Source: Oopsacas minuta
Lineage: Eukaryota; Porifera; Hexactinellida; Lyssacinosida; Leucopsacidae
Assembly (NCBI GenBank): GCA_024704765.1
Contig: JAKMXF010000318.1
Coordinates: 62,001-126,000 of the forward strand
Direction of reading: 5' to 3'
DNA: 64,000 bases
Part shown: one piece after another, positions 41,223-50,498 of the stretch
Position numbering within the stretch: the stretch's first letter is position 1
How the letters are laid out: each line of letters opens with the position of its first letter
Notes under the pieces: generated by a model
The model's database searches: none
What the model was told of the DNA's origin: nothing
The model's input: the letters and a program-made list of their open reading frames with translations, nothing else
Position numbers and translations under genes: made by a program

Positions 41223-44200
41223 ATGTCAGGTTCTCCAGCTGCTAGACAAGCTACACCTCCTCCAGGAAATACAGATGCTCCTAATAATGAGCTCTATGTT
41301 CCTTCTGAGTTATATAAACAGGTTTGTGTTGTATCTTACTTCTTACAATATTTATATATCGGTAATCTGTATGGGATATCTGTGAAATACGATTTGGTCT
41401 ACAGATACTACAAAATCTCTGGTCTCTTAACTCTAAATCGTAAATCCCGCGATTGAATAGTGAGATTATTCACGATCTCACGATTTGAGAGTTCCCAGTT
41501 TTGAGATGTAATTTTGATACTTTGCTTGCACAGGAAATTCCCCGGAAATTTCCATTAATTGTTCTCAATCAAATTTAAGTGGGGACGAATACTCCCTTGT
41601 CCCAGTTCCTCATCCTTCACCGTCCTAATGATAATAGACTGATTCAGCTTATTCATCGCATTATTATTTGTTTTTAGGTAAATCGATTTCTGGAACGTTT
41701 CTTCGATCCTTCCCCTGTTCCTATAGAGAGTAAGGTGGATCTCTCTCGCTTGATGAGTGCTATTCCCTTCGAGACAATCCTAAACATTTTATACATATAT
41801 TTCTGTCCCGAAGGAGAAACACACCCTGATACTCCTAACCCCTCACTAAGGGCAGGAGGCACACAATTAGGGGCTGTAGTTAGTACTCTTGTACCTTATG
41901 TGAGTGTAGCTTATGATATAGAACAGTTAGATCATGTTGTGGGTCGTGTTTCTAAGGAATGTTCTGAGTGGATAAGAGAGATGATATGTCTACCTGATTT
42001 CACTGGGACACTATTTCATTCTGATACGTGAGTAGTTTTATGTCCAGCTATTTATTGATGATTATTTTGGTTCAAACCCAGTGTAACCTTCACAAACGGA
42101 GAGACCGTTCCTCCGTTGTTGGAGGTTCATCTGTATTTTACTAGGAATTCGCTCTCTATATTTTTCTCTCCGATTCCAGGAGTTCCCCGTTTCTACAGGT
42201 CACATTTGTAGAAGTTTTACTGTATTGAGTATTCACGTCCATGGTCCATCTTTCATTCTCACATATTTCATAAATTATACTATCTATCTCAATAATTTAG
42301 CTATTATCTATTACAAATACAATGTTGGTAACATTCAGTGAAGAAGTGAAAGAGAAACTTCCTCAACTACTATCAACACTAGACCCAGAGCTCCTACTAC
42401 CTGTGTTTAGACTAATTGTGAATAACTTTATGGGAAGACAAAGTTTCCATGAATATACCGCGTTTATGAAACAAAATACAGCATTTTCTGGTGAGAATAG
42501 TAAATTCTTAATGAAGGCTATGCAAGAGGTTTTCTATCAATCTTCAAAGGTTAATTTATCTGAGCAAGATTTCCTTGATTCCTTACAGTTAATTGATATT
42601 ACTGACGCTGGTAAAGATCTATACACTGTGTATCGTGAGAATTGCATGCAGTTACGTGACTCGCTTAAACAAGGCATAGCAATGACGTCATATTATGATT
42701 TAAAATGGCGAGTTGAAGTACAAGTAGCCAGGAAGGTTCTACTACAAGAGGCTGTACCTAAAATTACTCTATGTCTCACGCTAGGTAAGAAAGGGAGGGT
42801 CAAAAATCCAGAAGATTACGGTATAGCTAGACGCGGAGATTTCACTGACCTACAAGACCATATCTTACAAATGGACCCTAAAACTCTTATCAGGGTAACA
42901 CGTATACTGGAGGAAGCTCTCAGTGAGGCTACATCTCCATATTGTAGAAGAATTAAGAAGCTTCTCAAATAAAATATAGTATATCTATGACTGAATAATC
43001 TTGTAATGTATACTGTGTTGAATACATCTATGTTGTGTAATATTCAATGCTATATTCGTGTATATTATAAGAGAATTGTTATGTGATATATTTAGAAGTT
43101 ACCGAAATAGTTGCTATATACGCACAATTTGATTAAACCTCTCAATATATTTATTTATTATGATGTGATCCTATAGGAGATGTATAGGAGGGTTGGGTAA
43201 AATAGCACAACTAGCATTACACCAAAGGTACCCAGCTTTATATGAAGAAGGTCCAGCAACACTTGTTTCTAACCCTCCCGTCATATATATCAGTCCAGCT
43301 GCTCCTGAACATCTGGAATTGCAACTAGCTATATCTCTATCAATAGGACGTAATTCTATTGTGAGATTACCACCTGTTACTATTGGATGTCCTATTATTG
43401 ATGTAGATAAGTTTGAAGAGATTATAGCCAAACATAATAGAGAAGGTATTCTCATTATTTATTGAATTATTCTTTGTGTAAACGAATATTTTATCTCCAA
43501 TTTGGTTACCTTTCAAACTACAATAAACTCGCAGATATTTCGACATAACGGGAGCTTACTGTATTTAAGATATTTTTGGGATATATTTACTTATTATTAC
43601 TTCTACTTAATTCTAACAAACAAACACAAACAAACTAACAGAAATAGAAAAATTATTTTTTCCTATAAAAAATAATATCTAATTATGTTCATTTAATTTG
43701 TTTGACATTTCTGTTATCGCTTTGGTTGCTAAGTAAATTACTTTATTATCATAAGATATATTTTGACCTTCCTCATCACATAATCTATCTTGTAGCTGCT
43801 TCATGCCTTGGTCTAATTGGCTACATTTGTGTCTCTTGAGTCTCTTCACCCATGGTCCATTTTTCTCCTCTTGCTTTTCAATCTTTCTTTTTATTTGTCC
43901 AGTTTCAATACATTCCTCTTTAATTTCCATTTATTTCTTAACAAAGAATAAAAATTGATATAATTCACACGCCTATTATTATATTACGTATTATGATATA
44001 ATTTATGCGGGATGATTGGACTTGATTTAGTTTCTAAATCTAAGGAATTTTATTTGAAGCATTTCTGTTTATATGTACATACTGTTCCTCAAATCAGATG
44101 TATTCTTGTAAGGTCGCTATTCATGAGTACTGATATTCGTTTCGAGTGGATTTACTTTATCATAAAATGTATACAGGTAGACGCCCCTTACTCCTGCTGG

Positions 44201-47200
44201 CATACCTGGGTACACCAGATACAGGACATACAGATAATTTCAGTCGCTTAAGCTGTGTATGTTCCCTAGAGAATATTTGGCTCCATCTAGCCGGTATATC
44301 TCTATCTAATCTCGTACTTTCACACAGACAGAATTTATCATCTCTTACAAGTATTGTAACACAGGGTAACTCGCTTACTCTTGATATTGGGCTATGGTTT
44401 GGCTTGCCTACTCTACCTAATGTAACTTTGTACAAAGAGAATGATGCTGTAATCAGTAACAGAGACATAATGCATAAGCTGATTGGACTTAAGAATAAGC
44501 AGGAGTATCTACTTCCCATCGTTGTATGGACTACTATCCTCTCTATAGGTAAACACATCGCTATACCAACTTAAATATTTCCTAGATTTAAAAGGCAGGG
44601 GTAATGAAACGCATAAACTAACGAACAATTTTATTCCCACGCGAAATGCAGATATATTGTATAAGTTTACAGATAGGCGGATACGTCATTATGAATTGAT
44701 ATTACGAAGGTTGTATATATTATCAAATATATTGAATTATATTAATTGTATGTATCTGGATGTTAGGTAGAAAAGGCCTGATCAGTACAGTAGACTATGC
44801 TATGGGTATAGCTACCGCTATAATACAAGGACTATGTGATATACATTCTATCAAACTGATATCTCCGGAACATGCTAGCTTTATGATAAGGTTCGGTTAT
44901 AAAGGCCCTCCCTTCTTATTGAAGAGAGGTAATGATACTACTCAGGGAGCTACAGAAGAGCCTACACAGTATCTACCTGTAGAGGTAAGGCTTTTAAGGG
45001 ATATAATCACTACGTGTAGGAGTTGAAATGTTTTTTGAAAATTTTTCAAAAATTGTGTTTTACAACCATCGTCTAAAGTTTCACAGAGAGCCGAAAACTG
45101 CCATTTACACTGTGCAACCGAATTATAATACACATGCATAAACTTAATAGTTATACGATTCTCAATACAAGTACACTATCATAAGTAATTCGCAATAATC
45201 TTCACTACACATAGAACACACATCAATTCTGCTGTATATTCTGCCTATAGTATGTCCTCACTGCATTCATTTGTTCAGCACACATTCTTATATGACTCCT
45301 CCTCTCCCTAATCCTCATTACAGCTTCATCTGGTGTTATCCCATGCTTATCCATTAAGTAGCAGGCTACTACTGTTGTACTACGCCCTCTACCTGCTTTA
45401 CAATGTACATACACACTTTTACCACTTAAACCTATCTCATTTATGAAATCTATTCCTAATTGGATGTTTTCTTGAGTCGGTGCACGGAAGAAATCTACTG
45501 TAGGGAGATGGCGTTGGATTATGTTTCTAGCTCTCCACTCATCAGCTGTTGGCATTGTGTGTTTTATCTCAAAACTTTCATTCATTGTAAGCACTCCACC
45601 TATATTTTCATTATAAATGTCTGGTAAGAATGTTCGTAGAGGAAGAGCACCAAGAACTACCTGATTGTCTACCCTGTCGAACCAGCGACGTGTTTCACAT
45701 CTGTTCAAGTAGTTGAATAGGAGAGATGGATAGAAGAATACACGCGAGTATATCCTAGCGAAAAGTTCTAGGAAGAATCCTGGCATTGTAATAATAATAA
45801 TAATAATATAATTCTAATTGGATTAAATAATATGAATAAATTTGTGAGTTACAATGGCCTCTGTATATTTGGGATATTTTCACTAAAGATATAAGCTCAT
45901 ACAATTTTGAATTTATTTTTAGATAACAAATGACTTTTTCGATGTAATAAGTGAATCTTTGCTACCAGACTTTCCTACTTTAAATCTGATAGAGGGTCCT
46001 GAAACGAATGAGCTTCGATACTTCACGATAGATGTGTATCACTGTTTCACTCAGTTAGGAGCTGGCTTGGAAGAAGTGGATAAGTTTATTAAGAAACTGA
46101 AGTTAATTACTGAGGAACTTGATGCTACTCTCTATACACGAGTGAAGATTAGTAAGCATTTTCATAAAGACATTAATTTGTCTGTAAAAGAAGTTAAAGG
46201 TAAGATATTCACAAATACATCAGTCAATTCTGGTGATATCGAAGCTCAAGAGATCGTGATAATTACTTAGATGACCGATGGAATATACAGTCAACTACCC
46301 GTTTTTATATCCAATTATGAACTTGTACAAATATGTTCTCAATATAAATTTCATCATATTGAACTCTGCTTATATTGAAGATTCGAAATAATTATCGCGG
46401 TCTCTAGAACTTGGATGTAACGGGAGTTGACTGTATTGTACTTCTCCATATTTCAAAAATAATTCTGACAAGCACCTGTGATAAATATGCCGTACTATGA
46501 ATAGAATGTCACTATCGTTACAAATTGTAATATATATCAATTTATCTAAAACAGGTCGTACATCAACAGCTTGTATCCACTATATGCCTACTAAACTAGT
46601 GAACTCTCCTGCCCTGAGACCTGAGCAGATAACAGAGCTCAATAAGGCTAATCGTAAACTAGCAACACATATGAGTGGAAAGCATCATGCGTATGGATAC
46701 TGTGTAATACAGGATTATGTGTATGTTGAGCTTGGTAGGATAAAACCAGGAGAACAACAGGATGTGCTGGAAACTTTCAATGAAATAAAAGAACAAGCAA
46801 ATCAGTGAGTATACATAGTTATGTCTACAAGAAATTGTATTAAATGGAGTTCAATTAATTTGAAGCATCTATATAGTATGTATTCTGATTTATGAACAAT
46901 GGAGAAAAATCTTCTAAAATTAATACTTTGTTCTACAAAAACTTCTCAAAATCTTACTATTATAATTCCCTACAGATTGGATGTAGATTCAGATCAGCTT
47001 GAGGTTCTCTCAGAGCAGGTAGCTGCAGTACTCTCTAACGCACAAGCAGAATTAGTAGAAGAACAAGATAGAGCCTTCTGGGATGAAGGATTAATACGTA
47101 AAGTCCCTTTAATCGGCTCTGTAGTTAACTGGTGGTCTCCTTACAATCCACAACCTACAGGACGTAGTTTTAACTTTATTTCCGGTAAGATGGAACCTAC

Positions 47201-47351
47201 TGCAGAAGTGTACAAGAACAAAGCACAACTTACTACTGATGAAACAGGATTATCTCTTGCAGACTCATCACTCATATCTGCTTCTAGTCTTAGCATTGCA
47301 TCAAAAACTGGGTCTGTTGAATCGCCGTTGAAAGAGAAACCTGAACCTTGA
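41223..47351 (+). CDS. PDXDC1: PDXDC1-like PLP-dependent decarboxylase-domain protein, hosts three nested genes
   Basis: Eight exons splice in frame: 41223-41321, 41678-42027, 43177-43445, 44177-44548, 44767-44984, 45923-46199, 46555-46804 and 46976-47351 (about 777 residues). The ATG at 41223 is in exon 1; an upstream non-coding exon is possible. Matches to PDXDC1 run along the whole length: GKIAQLALHQRY and PVIYISPAA (exon 3), GTPDTGHTDNFSRL, IWLHLAGISLSNL and WFGLPTLPNVTLYKEND (exon 4), and the C-terminal WDEGLIRKVPLIGSVVNWWS with GRSFNFISGKMEPT. The group II decarboxylase-type PLP lysine is not evident here (Pro-rich WFGLP instead), as in animal PDXDC1, whose activity is unproven. Introns contain COMMD2, an 83-codon antisense ORF, PTPMT1 and MITEs A3, B10 and B5. 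Confidence 0.9.
42079..42226. mobile_element. Family A element, copy A3 (PDXDC1 intron)
   Basis: Left end CAGTGTAACCTTCACAAACG, interior GGAATTCGC and TCCCCGTTTCTAC, right end GAAGTTTTACTG. It sits just upstream of nested COMMD2. Confidence 0.65.
42322..42972 (+). CDS. COMMD2: COMMD2, Commander-complex subunit, nested in PDXDC1 intron
   Basis: 216 residues, single exon, ATG at 42322, same strand as the host. COMMD proteins form the Commander ring that acts in endosomal recycling. The N-terminal helical HN domain opens with LVTFSEEVKEKLPQL (human COMMD2 begins LLELSEEHKEHL). The C-terminal COMM domain opens with YYDLKWRVEVQVARKVLLQE, then PKITLCLTL, and ends with MDPKTLIRVTRILEEALSEA and CRRIKKLLK, as in COMMD2. 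Slightly longer than the 199-residue human protein. Lies in the intron 42028-43176. Confidence 0.9.
   Translation: MLVTFSEEVKEKLPQLLSTLDPELLLPVFRLIVNNFMGRQSFHEYTAFMKQNTAFSGENSKFLMKAMQEVFYQSSKVNLSEQDFLDSLQLIDITDAGKDLYTVYRENCMQLRDSLKQGIAMTSYYDLKWRVEVQVARKVLLQEAVPKITLCLTLGKKGRVKNPEDYGIARRGDFTDLQDHILQMDPKTLIRVTRILEEALSEATSPYCRRIKKLLK
43528..43562. mobile_element. Family B half-element (B10)
   Basis: Only one end is present: CAGATATTTCGACATAACGG followed by GAGCTTACTGTA. Sits just after PDXDC1 exon 3. Confidence 0.5.
43679..43930 (-). CDS. 83-residue charged protein, antisense in PDXDC1 intron, unknown
   Basis: ATG at 43930, stop TAA at 43679-43681. It is not recognised. The product is highly charged with a Lys/Glu-rich N-terminal half (QIKRKIEKQEEKNGPWVKRL) and an amphipathic C-terminal helix (NKVIYLATKAITEMSNKL). 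No signal peptide or membrane span. Composition (many K, E, Q, one W) is unlike the Leu/Ile/Phe-rich output of random AT-rich ORFs in this window, which argues for a gene. It may be one exon of something longer, but I see no splice partner. Host intron is 43446-44176. Confidence 0.5.
   Translation of the reverse strand: MEIKEECIETGQIKRKIEKQEEKNGPWVKRLKRHKCSQLDQGMKQLQDRLCDEEGQNISYDNKVIYLATKAITEMSNKLNEHN
45223..45786 (-). CDS. PTPMT1: PTPMT1, mitochondrial phosphatidylglycerophosphate phosphatase, nested antisense in PDXDC1 intron
   Basis: 187 residues, single exon, ATG at 45786. It dephosphorylates phosphatidylglycerophosphate in cardiolipin synthesis at the inner mitochondrial membrane. The active-site loop is complete: VHCKAGRGRSTTVVACYLM (H-C-x5-R). 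Other family blocks: RRWFDRVDNQVVLGALPLR, GGVLTMNESFE, ITPDEAVMRIRERRSHI. The hydrophobic/aromatic N-terminus (FFLELFARIYSRVFFYPS) corresponds to the membrane-anchoring or targeting segment of the human protein. Lies in the intron 44985-45922, opposite to the host. Confidence 0.93.
   Translation of the reverse strand: MPGFFLELFARIYSRVFFYPSLLFNYLNRCETRRWFDRVDNQVVLGALPLRTFLPDIYNENIGGVLTMNESFEIKHTMPTADEWRARNIIQRHLPTVDFFRAPTQENIQLGIDFINEIGLSGKSVYVHCKAGRGRSTTVVACYLMDKHGITPDEAVMRIRERRSHIRMCAEQMNAVRTYYRQNIQQN
46235..46437. mobile_element. Family B element, copy B5 (PDXDC1 intron), compound
   Basis: A full B element (about 46288-46437: CAGTCAACTACCCG ... TGTAACGGGAGTTGACTGTA) preceded by a piece of a second B copy in opposite orientation (GATATCGAAGCTCAAGAGAT). 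Two insertions, or a tail-to-tail rearrangement. Confidence 0.7.
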
Positions 47352-47751
47352 TGAATGGGTGTGTCACACTTTTACTAATTCCTTGTAGAGCTATCACTAA
47401 GCTAACTCATTCAAAATTATTTTTGTAAATAAGGGCAGATTAGACAATCTTATTTACTTTATTGTGATCTTTAAACCAAATTTACGGTATCATATACAGT
47501 AGAATTAAATGCTGATAAGTCACATTTAATTACCATTAACTGTCTAATAATTATATTTCTCATATTATAAGTTTTCTTTCATTTTCTTCCGCTTGAGATT
47601 TTACAAGAAATCCATATAATATTGGCAAATAATTGCTTGAAATTGTTATTTATGGGTGTAGAACTTGGAAATCTAGGCGATGATTCGAAAATCCCGGGAA
47701 ATTATTGTAAGTGGTTAGTAAGTATGAAAACCTGTATAATTTTTAAGCTAA

Positions 47752-48633
47752 ATGGCGAGTTCAACATCTAAGAGCGGAGTAGATAGTCCTGTGGTTAAAA
47801 AGAAGAATGCTCCTCGTACCATATTAGATGGTATCGATTATTACCTCAAGTACCTTGGTAAGGCACAAACAGATAAGATCCATGGTCCAGGCAGCACTGA
47901 AGAGGCGGTAGAGATCATAAGACAACAAGCAAAAGGTTCAAAGGTCATGCATAAGGTCAAACTTACCGTCTCTACAAAATATATTCGTGTATATGACTTC
48001 CAAACTGAGATACTACTATTTGAGACTCCCTTATACAGAGTATCTTACTGTACAGTAGATAATAGCAATAATAAAATTTGTTGTTATATCGTGCGAGAAA
48101 GTGGAAGCAAAGAATTATACGTTCATGCTTTCTACTGTTCCAAGAAATCAAAGGCAGAGGCTTTAACCTTGACAGTAGCGGAAGCTTTCAATATTGCGTA
48201 TGCCGAATGGCAGGCCAAGAAGATTTTAGCTGCTGCAGATGATAAGACAAAAGCAGTGTTCAAATCAACTGAACCTCAACCAACTGAGTTAGAAACCAAT
48301 AATTCTACGATTTTACCGATAAATGAGGTCGATAGTGGGATGACTGGCATCGCGGAAATACCCGAAATTACCGAAACTCCCGAAATCGAGAATAATACCG
48401 TGCCTGAAAAGGATGCTGAACCAGCTAATGCATCCGAAACAAGAATCGAAAGCTTTGACGGTGAAATTCCTATGCACCATCCCGTATCCATGGCACCACT
48501 AGGACATGATGACGTATTCGGTGAAATGAATATAGAAGATTTCTCCGATGAAGTACAGGCATTTTTACGTGGAGAAGTATCTGCGGAAGATCTGGTACGA
48601 GCTCGTAGTGTAGATGACCTGCTAGATCTGTAG
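47752..48633 (+). CDS. LDLRAP1: PTB-domain clathrin adaptor, LDLRAP1 (ARH)-like
   Basis: 293 residues, single exon, ATG at 47752. ARH-type adaptors couple NPxY-bearing receptors to clathrin and AP-2. The PTB domain spans residues 23-155: DGIDYYLKYLGKAQTDKI, ETPLYRVSYCTVDNSNNKIC, HAFYCSKKSKAEALTLTVAE, AFNIAYAEWQAKK, matching LDLRAP1 better than GULP1 or DAB. An acidic Glu/Pro/Thr-rich linker follows. The protein ends exactly in DDLLDL, a clathrin-box type LLDL motif, preceded by a helix with FSDEVQAFLRGEVSAEDL that could bind AP-2 appendages (inference). Confidence 0.82.
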   Translation: MASSTSKSGVDSPVVKKKNAPRTILDGIDYYLKYLGKAQTDKIHGPGSTEEAVEIIRQQAKGSKVMHKVKLTVSTKYIRVYDFQTEILLFETPLYRVSYCTVDNSNNKICCYIVRESGSKELYVHAFYCSKKSKAEALTLTVAEAFNIAYAEWQAKKILAAADDKTKAVFKSTEPQPTELETNNSTILPINEVDSGMTGIAEIPEITETPEIENNTVPEKDAEPANASETRIESFDGEIPMHHPVSMAPLGHDDVFGEMNIEDFSDEVQAFLRGEVSAEDLVRARSVDDLLDL

Positions 48634-48749
48634 TATTATGTGATTTTAGTTTTGTTGTTATATTTTAAATGAATTGAATATTTACATAATTTGATGTATA
48701 TTTTACGTAGATTCTATAATCAATAATTGGTGAATCAATTTGTTAGTTA

Positions 48750-49499
48750 TTAAAGATCTTGTTTGTTTTCTTCAGGCAGTTGACTTAAGTATGATATTTC
48801 GCGAGCTATATTAGCGCGTGCAGTCTTCTCATGACTTATTTTGAACCAGTCAGTGTTATAAATCCATTGATATTCTAGAAACCCTTTTAAAACTTCACTT
48901 CTACGCTGTGTGTATATTACAAGTGGTATATGTTGATATTCAGTTCTTATCTGTTCAGAATATTTCACGTAGTCTCTCTCCTTTGTGCCAAGTATTGCCA
49001 TGTCGAAGTCAAGGAATAATAACAGATCAGAATCTGTAGCGAGAGAGGGTGATACGCTGTGTGTCTTTGTTTCTAGAATGTATTGAGATACAAGCGTGTT
49101 ATTAACCGCAAGTTTTCCTCTATTATAATTGCCCCGTGTTATATCTTGGTAGAATCGTTCAAATTCTACTGCGCTTAATTCCTCGTTATCAACCGCACGT
49201 GGGTTATAAATTATATCATGAAATATAATAGCTAGAAATACAGTATCAGGATCATCCAATTTATCTCTGAATAGTAGAAATAAATTGAGCATTTCTTCTA
49301 TGTGTTTGAGTGTATGATAATGTCTTTGAGGTTCTCTGTAGTGAGTTTTAATGAGTTCTAACCACTGATTAGAAAGGTTATCATCTATGCTGTATTTGTG
49401 AATGAATTCTTTCCATATGATATCCAGCTGATTAGATTCGTTCCAGCCAAATACTTTGTACCCAATTAATATGATGAGAAAACTGATAGCTAGTAACAT
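48750..49499 (-). CDS. HD-domain metal-dependent phosphohydrolase-like protein (COG4339 type)
   Basis: 249 residues, single exon, ATG at 49499. An N-terminal hydrophobic segment (LLAISFLIILIGYKVF) may be a membrane anchor. The core shows the HD-superfamily signature: HYHTLKHIEEML (His), FLAIIFHDIIYNP (His-Asp), then conserved ETKTHSVSP and LFLDFDMAILG. These blocks are typical of a small HD family of unknown substrate found in bacteria and scattered eukaryotes. The family call is solid; the substrate and localisation are unknown. Confidence 0.75.
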   Translation of the reverse strand: MLLAISFLIILIGYKVFGWNESNQLDIIWKEFIHKYSIDDNLSNQWLELIKTHYREPQRHYHTLKHIEEMLNLFLLFRDKLDDPDTVFLAIIFHDIIYNPRAVDNEELSAVEFERFYQDITRGNYNRGKLAVNNTLVSQYILETKTHSVSPSLATDSDLLLFLDFDMAILGTKERDYVKYSEQIRTEYQHIPLVIYTQRRSEVLKGFLEYQWIYNTDWFKISHEKTARANIAREISYLSQLPEENKQDL

Positions 49500-49589
49500 G
49501 CTACAACATTTGCGAATATTAAGTTTTGTTCAAATTTATATAACTTAAGGGTAAGGTGAGTAAACTCTCGTAAATAAAATTCTTCCTTC

Positions 49590-49760
49590 TATAGTGTAAC
49601 CTCTACTAACGGGTTGCCAGCGACGCCGAAAAATGCTACCCTGTTTCCTCGCTTCTGCCAATTTCCTGATAGTGTAGGTTCATTTGTATGGGACTAGAAA
49701 TTCACCCAATTTATTTTTCACTCTTTTCCAGAAATCCCCGTTTACGAAAGTTACACTATA
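49590..49760. mobile_element. Family A element, copy A4, with perfect 11-bp terminal inverted repeats
   Basis: TATAGTGTAAC at the left end and GTTACACTATA at the right. Interior shares GCTACC, CGCTTCTGCCAATTTCC and ACTAGAAATTC with A1. It occupies the short gap between the HD gene and CMC1 (divergent), so it lies in their promoter region. Confidence 0.8.
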
Positions 49761-49848
49761 CCGTGTTTTCTTTGTATTTGATATAACTTACTAGAGTTTA
49801 ATTATCAAACTTGACTGTCCATCTGTAGTTTGTTCATATTTATTCGCC

Positions 49849-50172
49849 ATGAGTAACGTATACATGCCAGATAACGAGGATATGCGGAGGATTGAGAGAG
49901 ATGTTTTAGTCCCGAAAAAAATGCGAGCATATGCTAGATCTCGTTGTGCTGACGAATTGAAAGAATTTGAGAAATGCTGTAAAGGCAGGACTGTATCTAT
50001 GGTATTTGTGTGTAGAGCACAAAATAGTGCAATGCAGAACTGTTTATTACGTTATTTCAATGAAGATGGCCTCAGAGAAAGATGTACACGTGAATATCTT
50101 GATGAACGGAAACAGTATAGAAACTCGGAAGGATATAAGAAAAATTATCAGAATCAAAACTCAGAAATTTAA
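49849..50172 (+). CDS. CMC1: CMC1, twin CX9C mitochondrial intermembrane-space protein
   Basis: 107 residues, single exon, ATG at 49849. CMC1 takes part in COX1 maturation in complex IV assembly. Two CX9C pairs are visible: C-ADELKEFEK-C and C-RAQNSAMQN-C, the coiled-coil-helix-coiled-coil-helix fold of MIA40 substrates. The N-terminal MRRIERDVLVPKKMRAYARS and later RERCTREYLDERKQY fit CMC1. Length matches the family. Confidence 0.9.
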   Translation: MSNVYMPDNEDMRRIERDVLVPKKMRAYARSRCADELKEFEKCCKGRTVSMVFVCRAQNSAMQNCLLRYFNEDGLRERCTREYLDERKQYRNSEGYKKNYQNQNSEI

Positions 50173-50352
50173 ACATTATTTCACTATACGTTTATTGGGA
50201 AAATGTATTAATAAATATTATATAAAATTAATTTCTATCAATAAAATCTTAATATATGCCTTTGTAGAATATTGTAATTGATATTTTAAGTCGGACTGCA
50301 TATAAACGATAAAAGTTTTTGGAATAAGAATTGCTCATAATTTACATGCTAG

Positions 50353-50486
50353 CTACAGTCGACTCCCGTTATACCGAAATACCCGCTTATACCGAAGACT
50401 GAATTTGTACAAATATGTTACATTTCATCGATTATATCCAAGAAATTATCACGGTCCCTTGAAATTCGATATAAAGGTTGTTTATT
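50353..50486. mobile_element. Family B element, copy B6, abutting the WDR44 start
   Basis: CTACAGTCGACTCCCGTTAT at the left end, core TGTACAAATATGTTACATTT, right end GAAATTCGATATAAAGG. It ends about 13 bp before the ATG at 50499, so the WDR44 5' UTR and probably the promoter overlap it. Confidence 0.75.
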
Positions 50487-50498
50487 ATATAATCTAGT

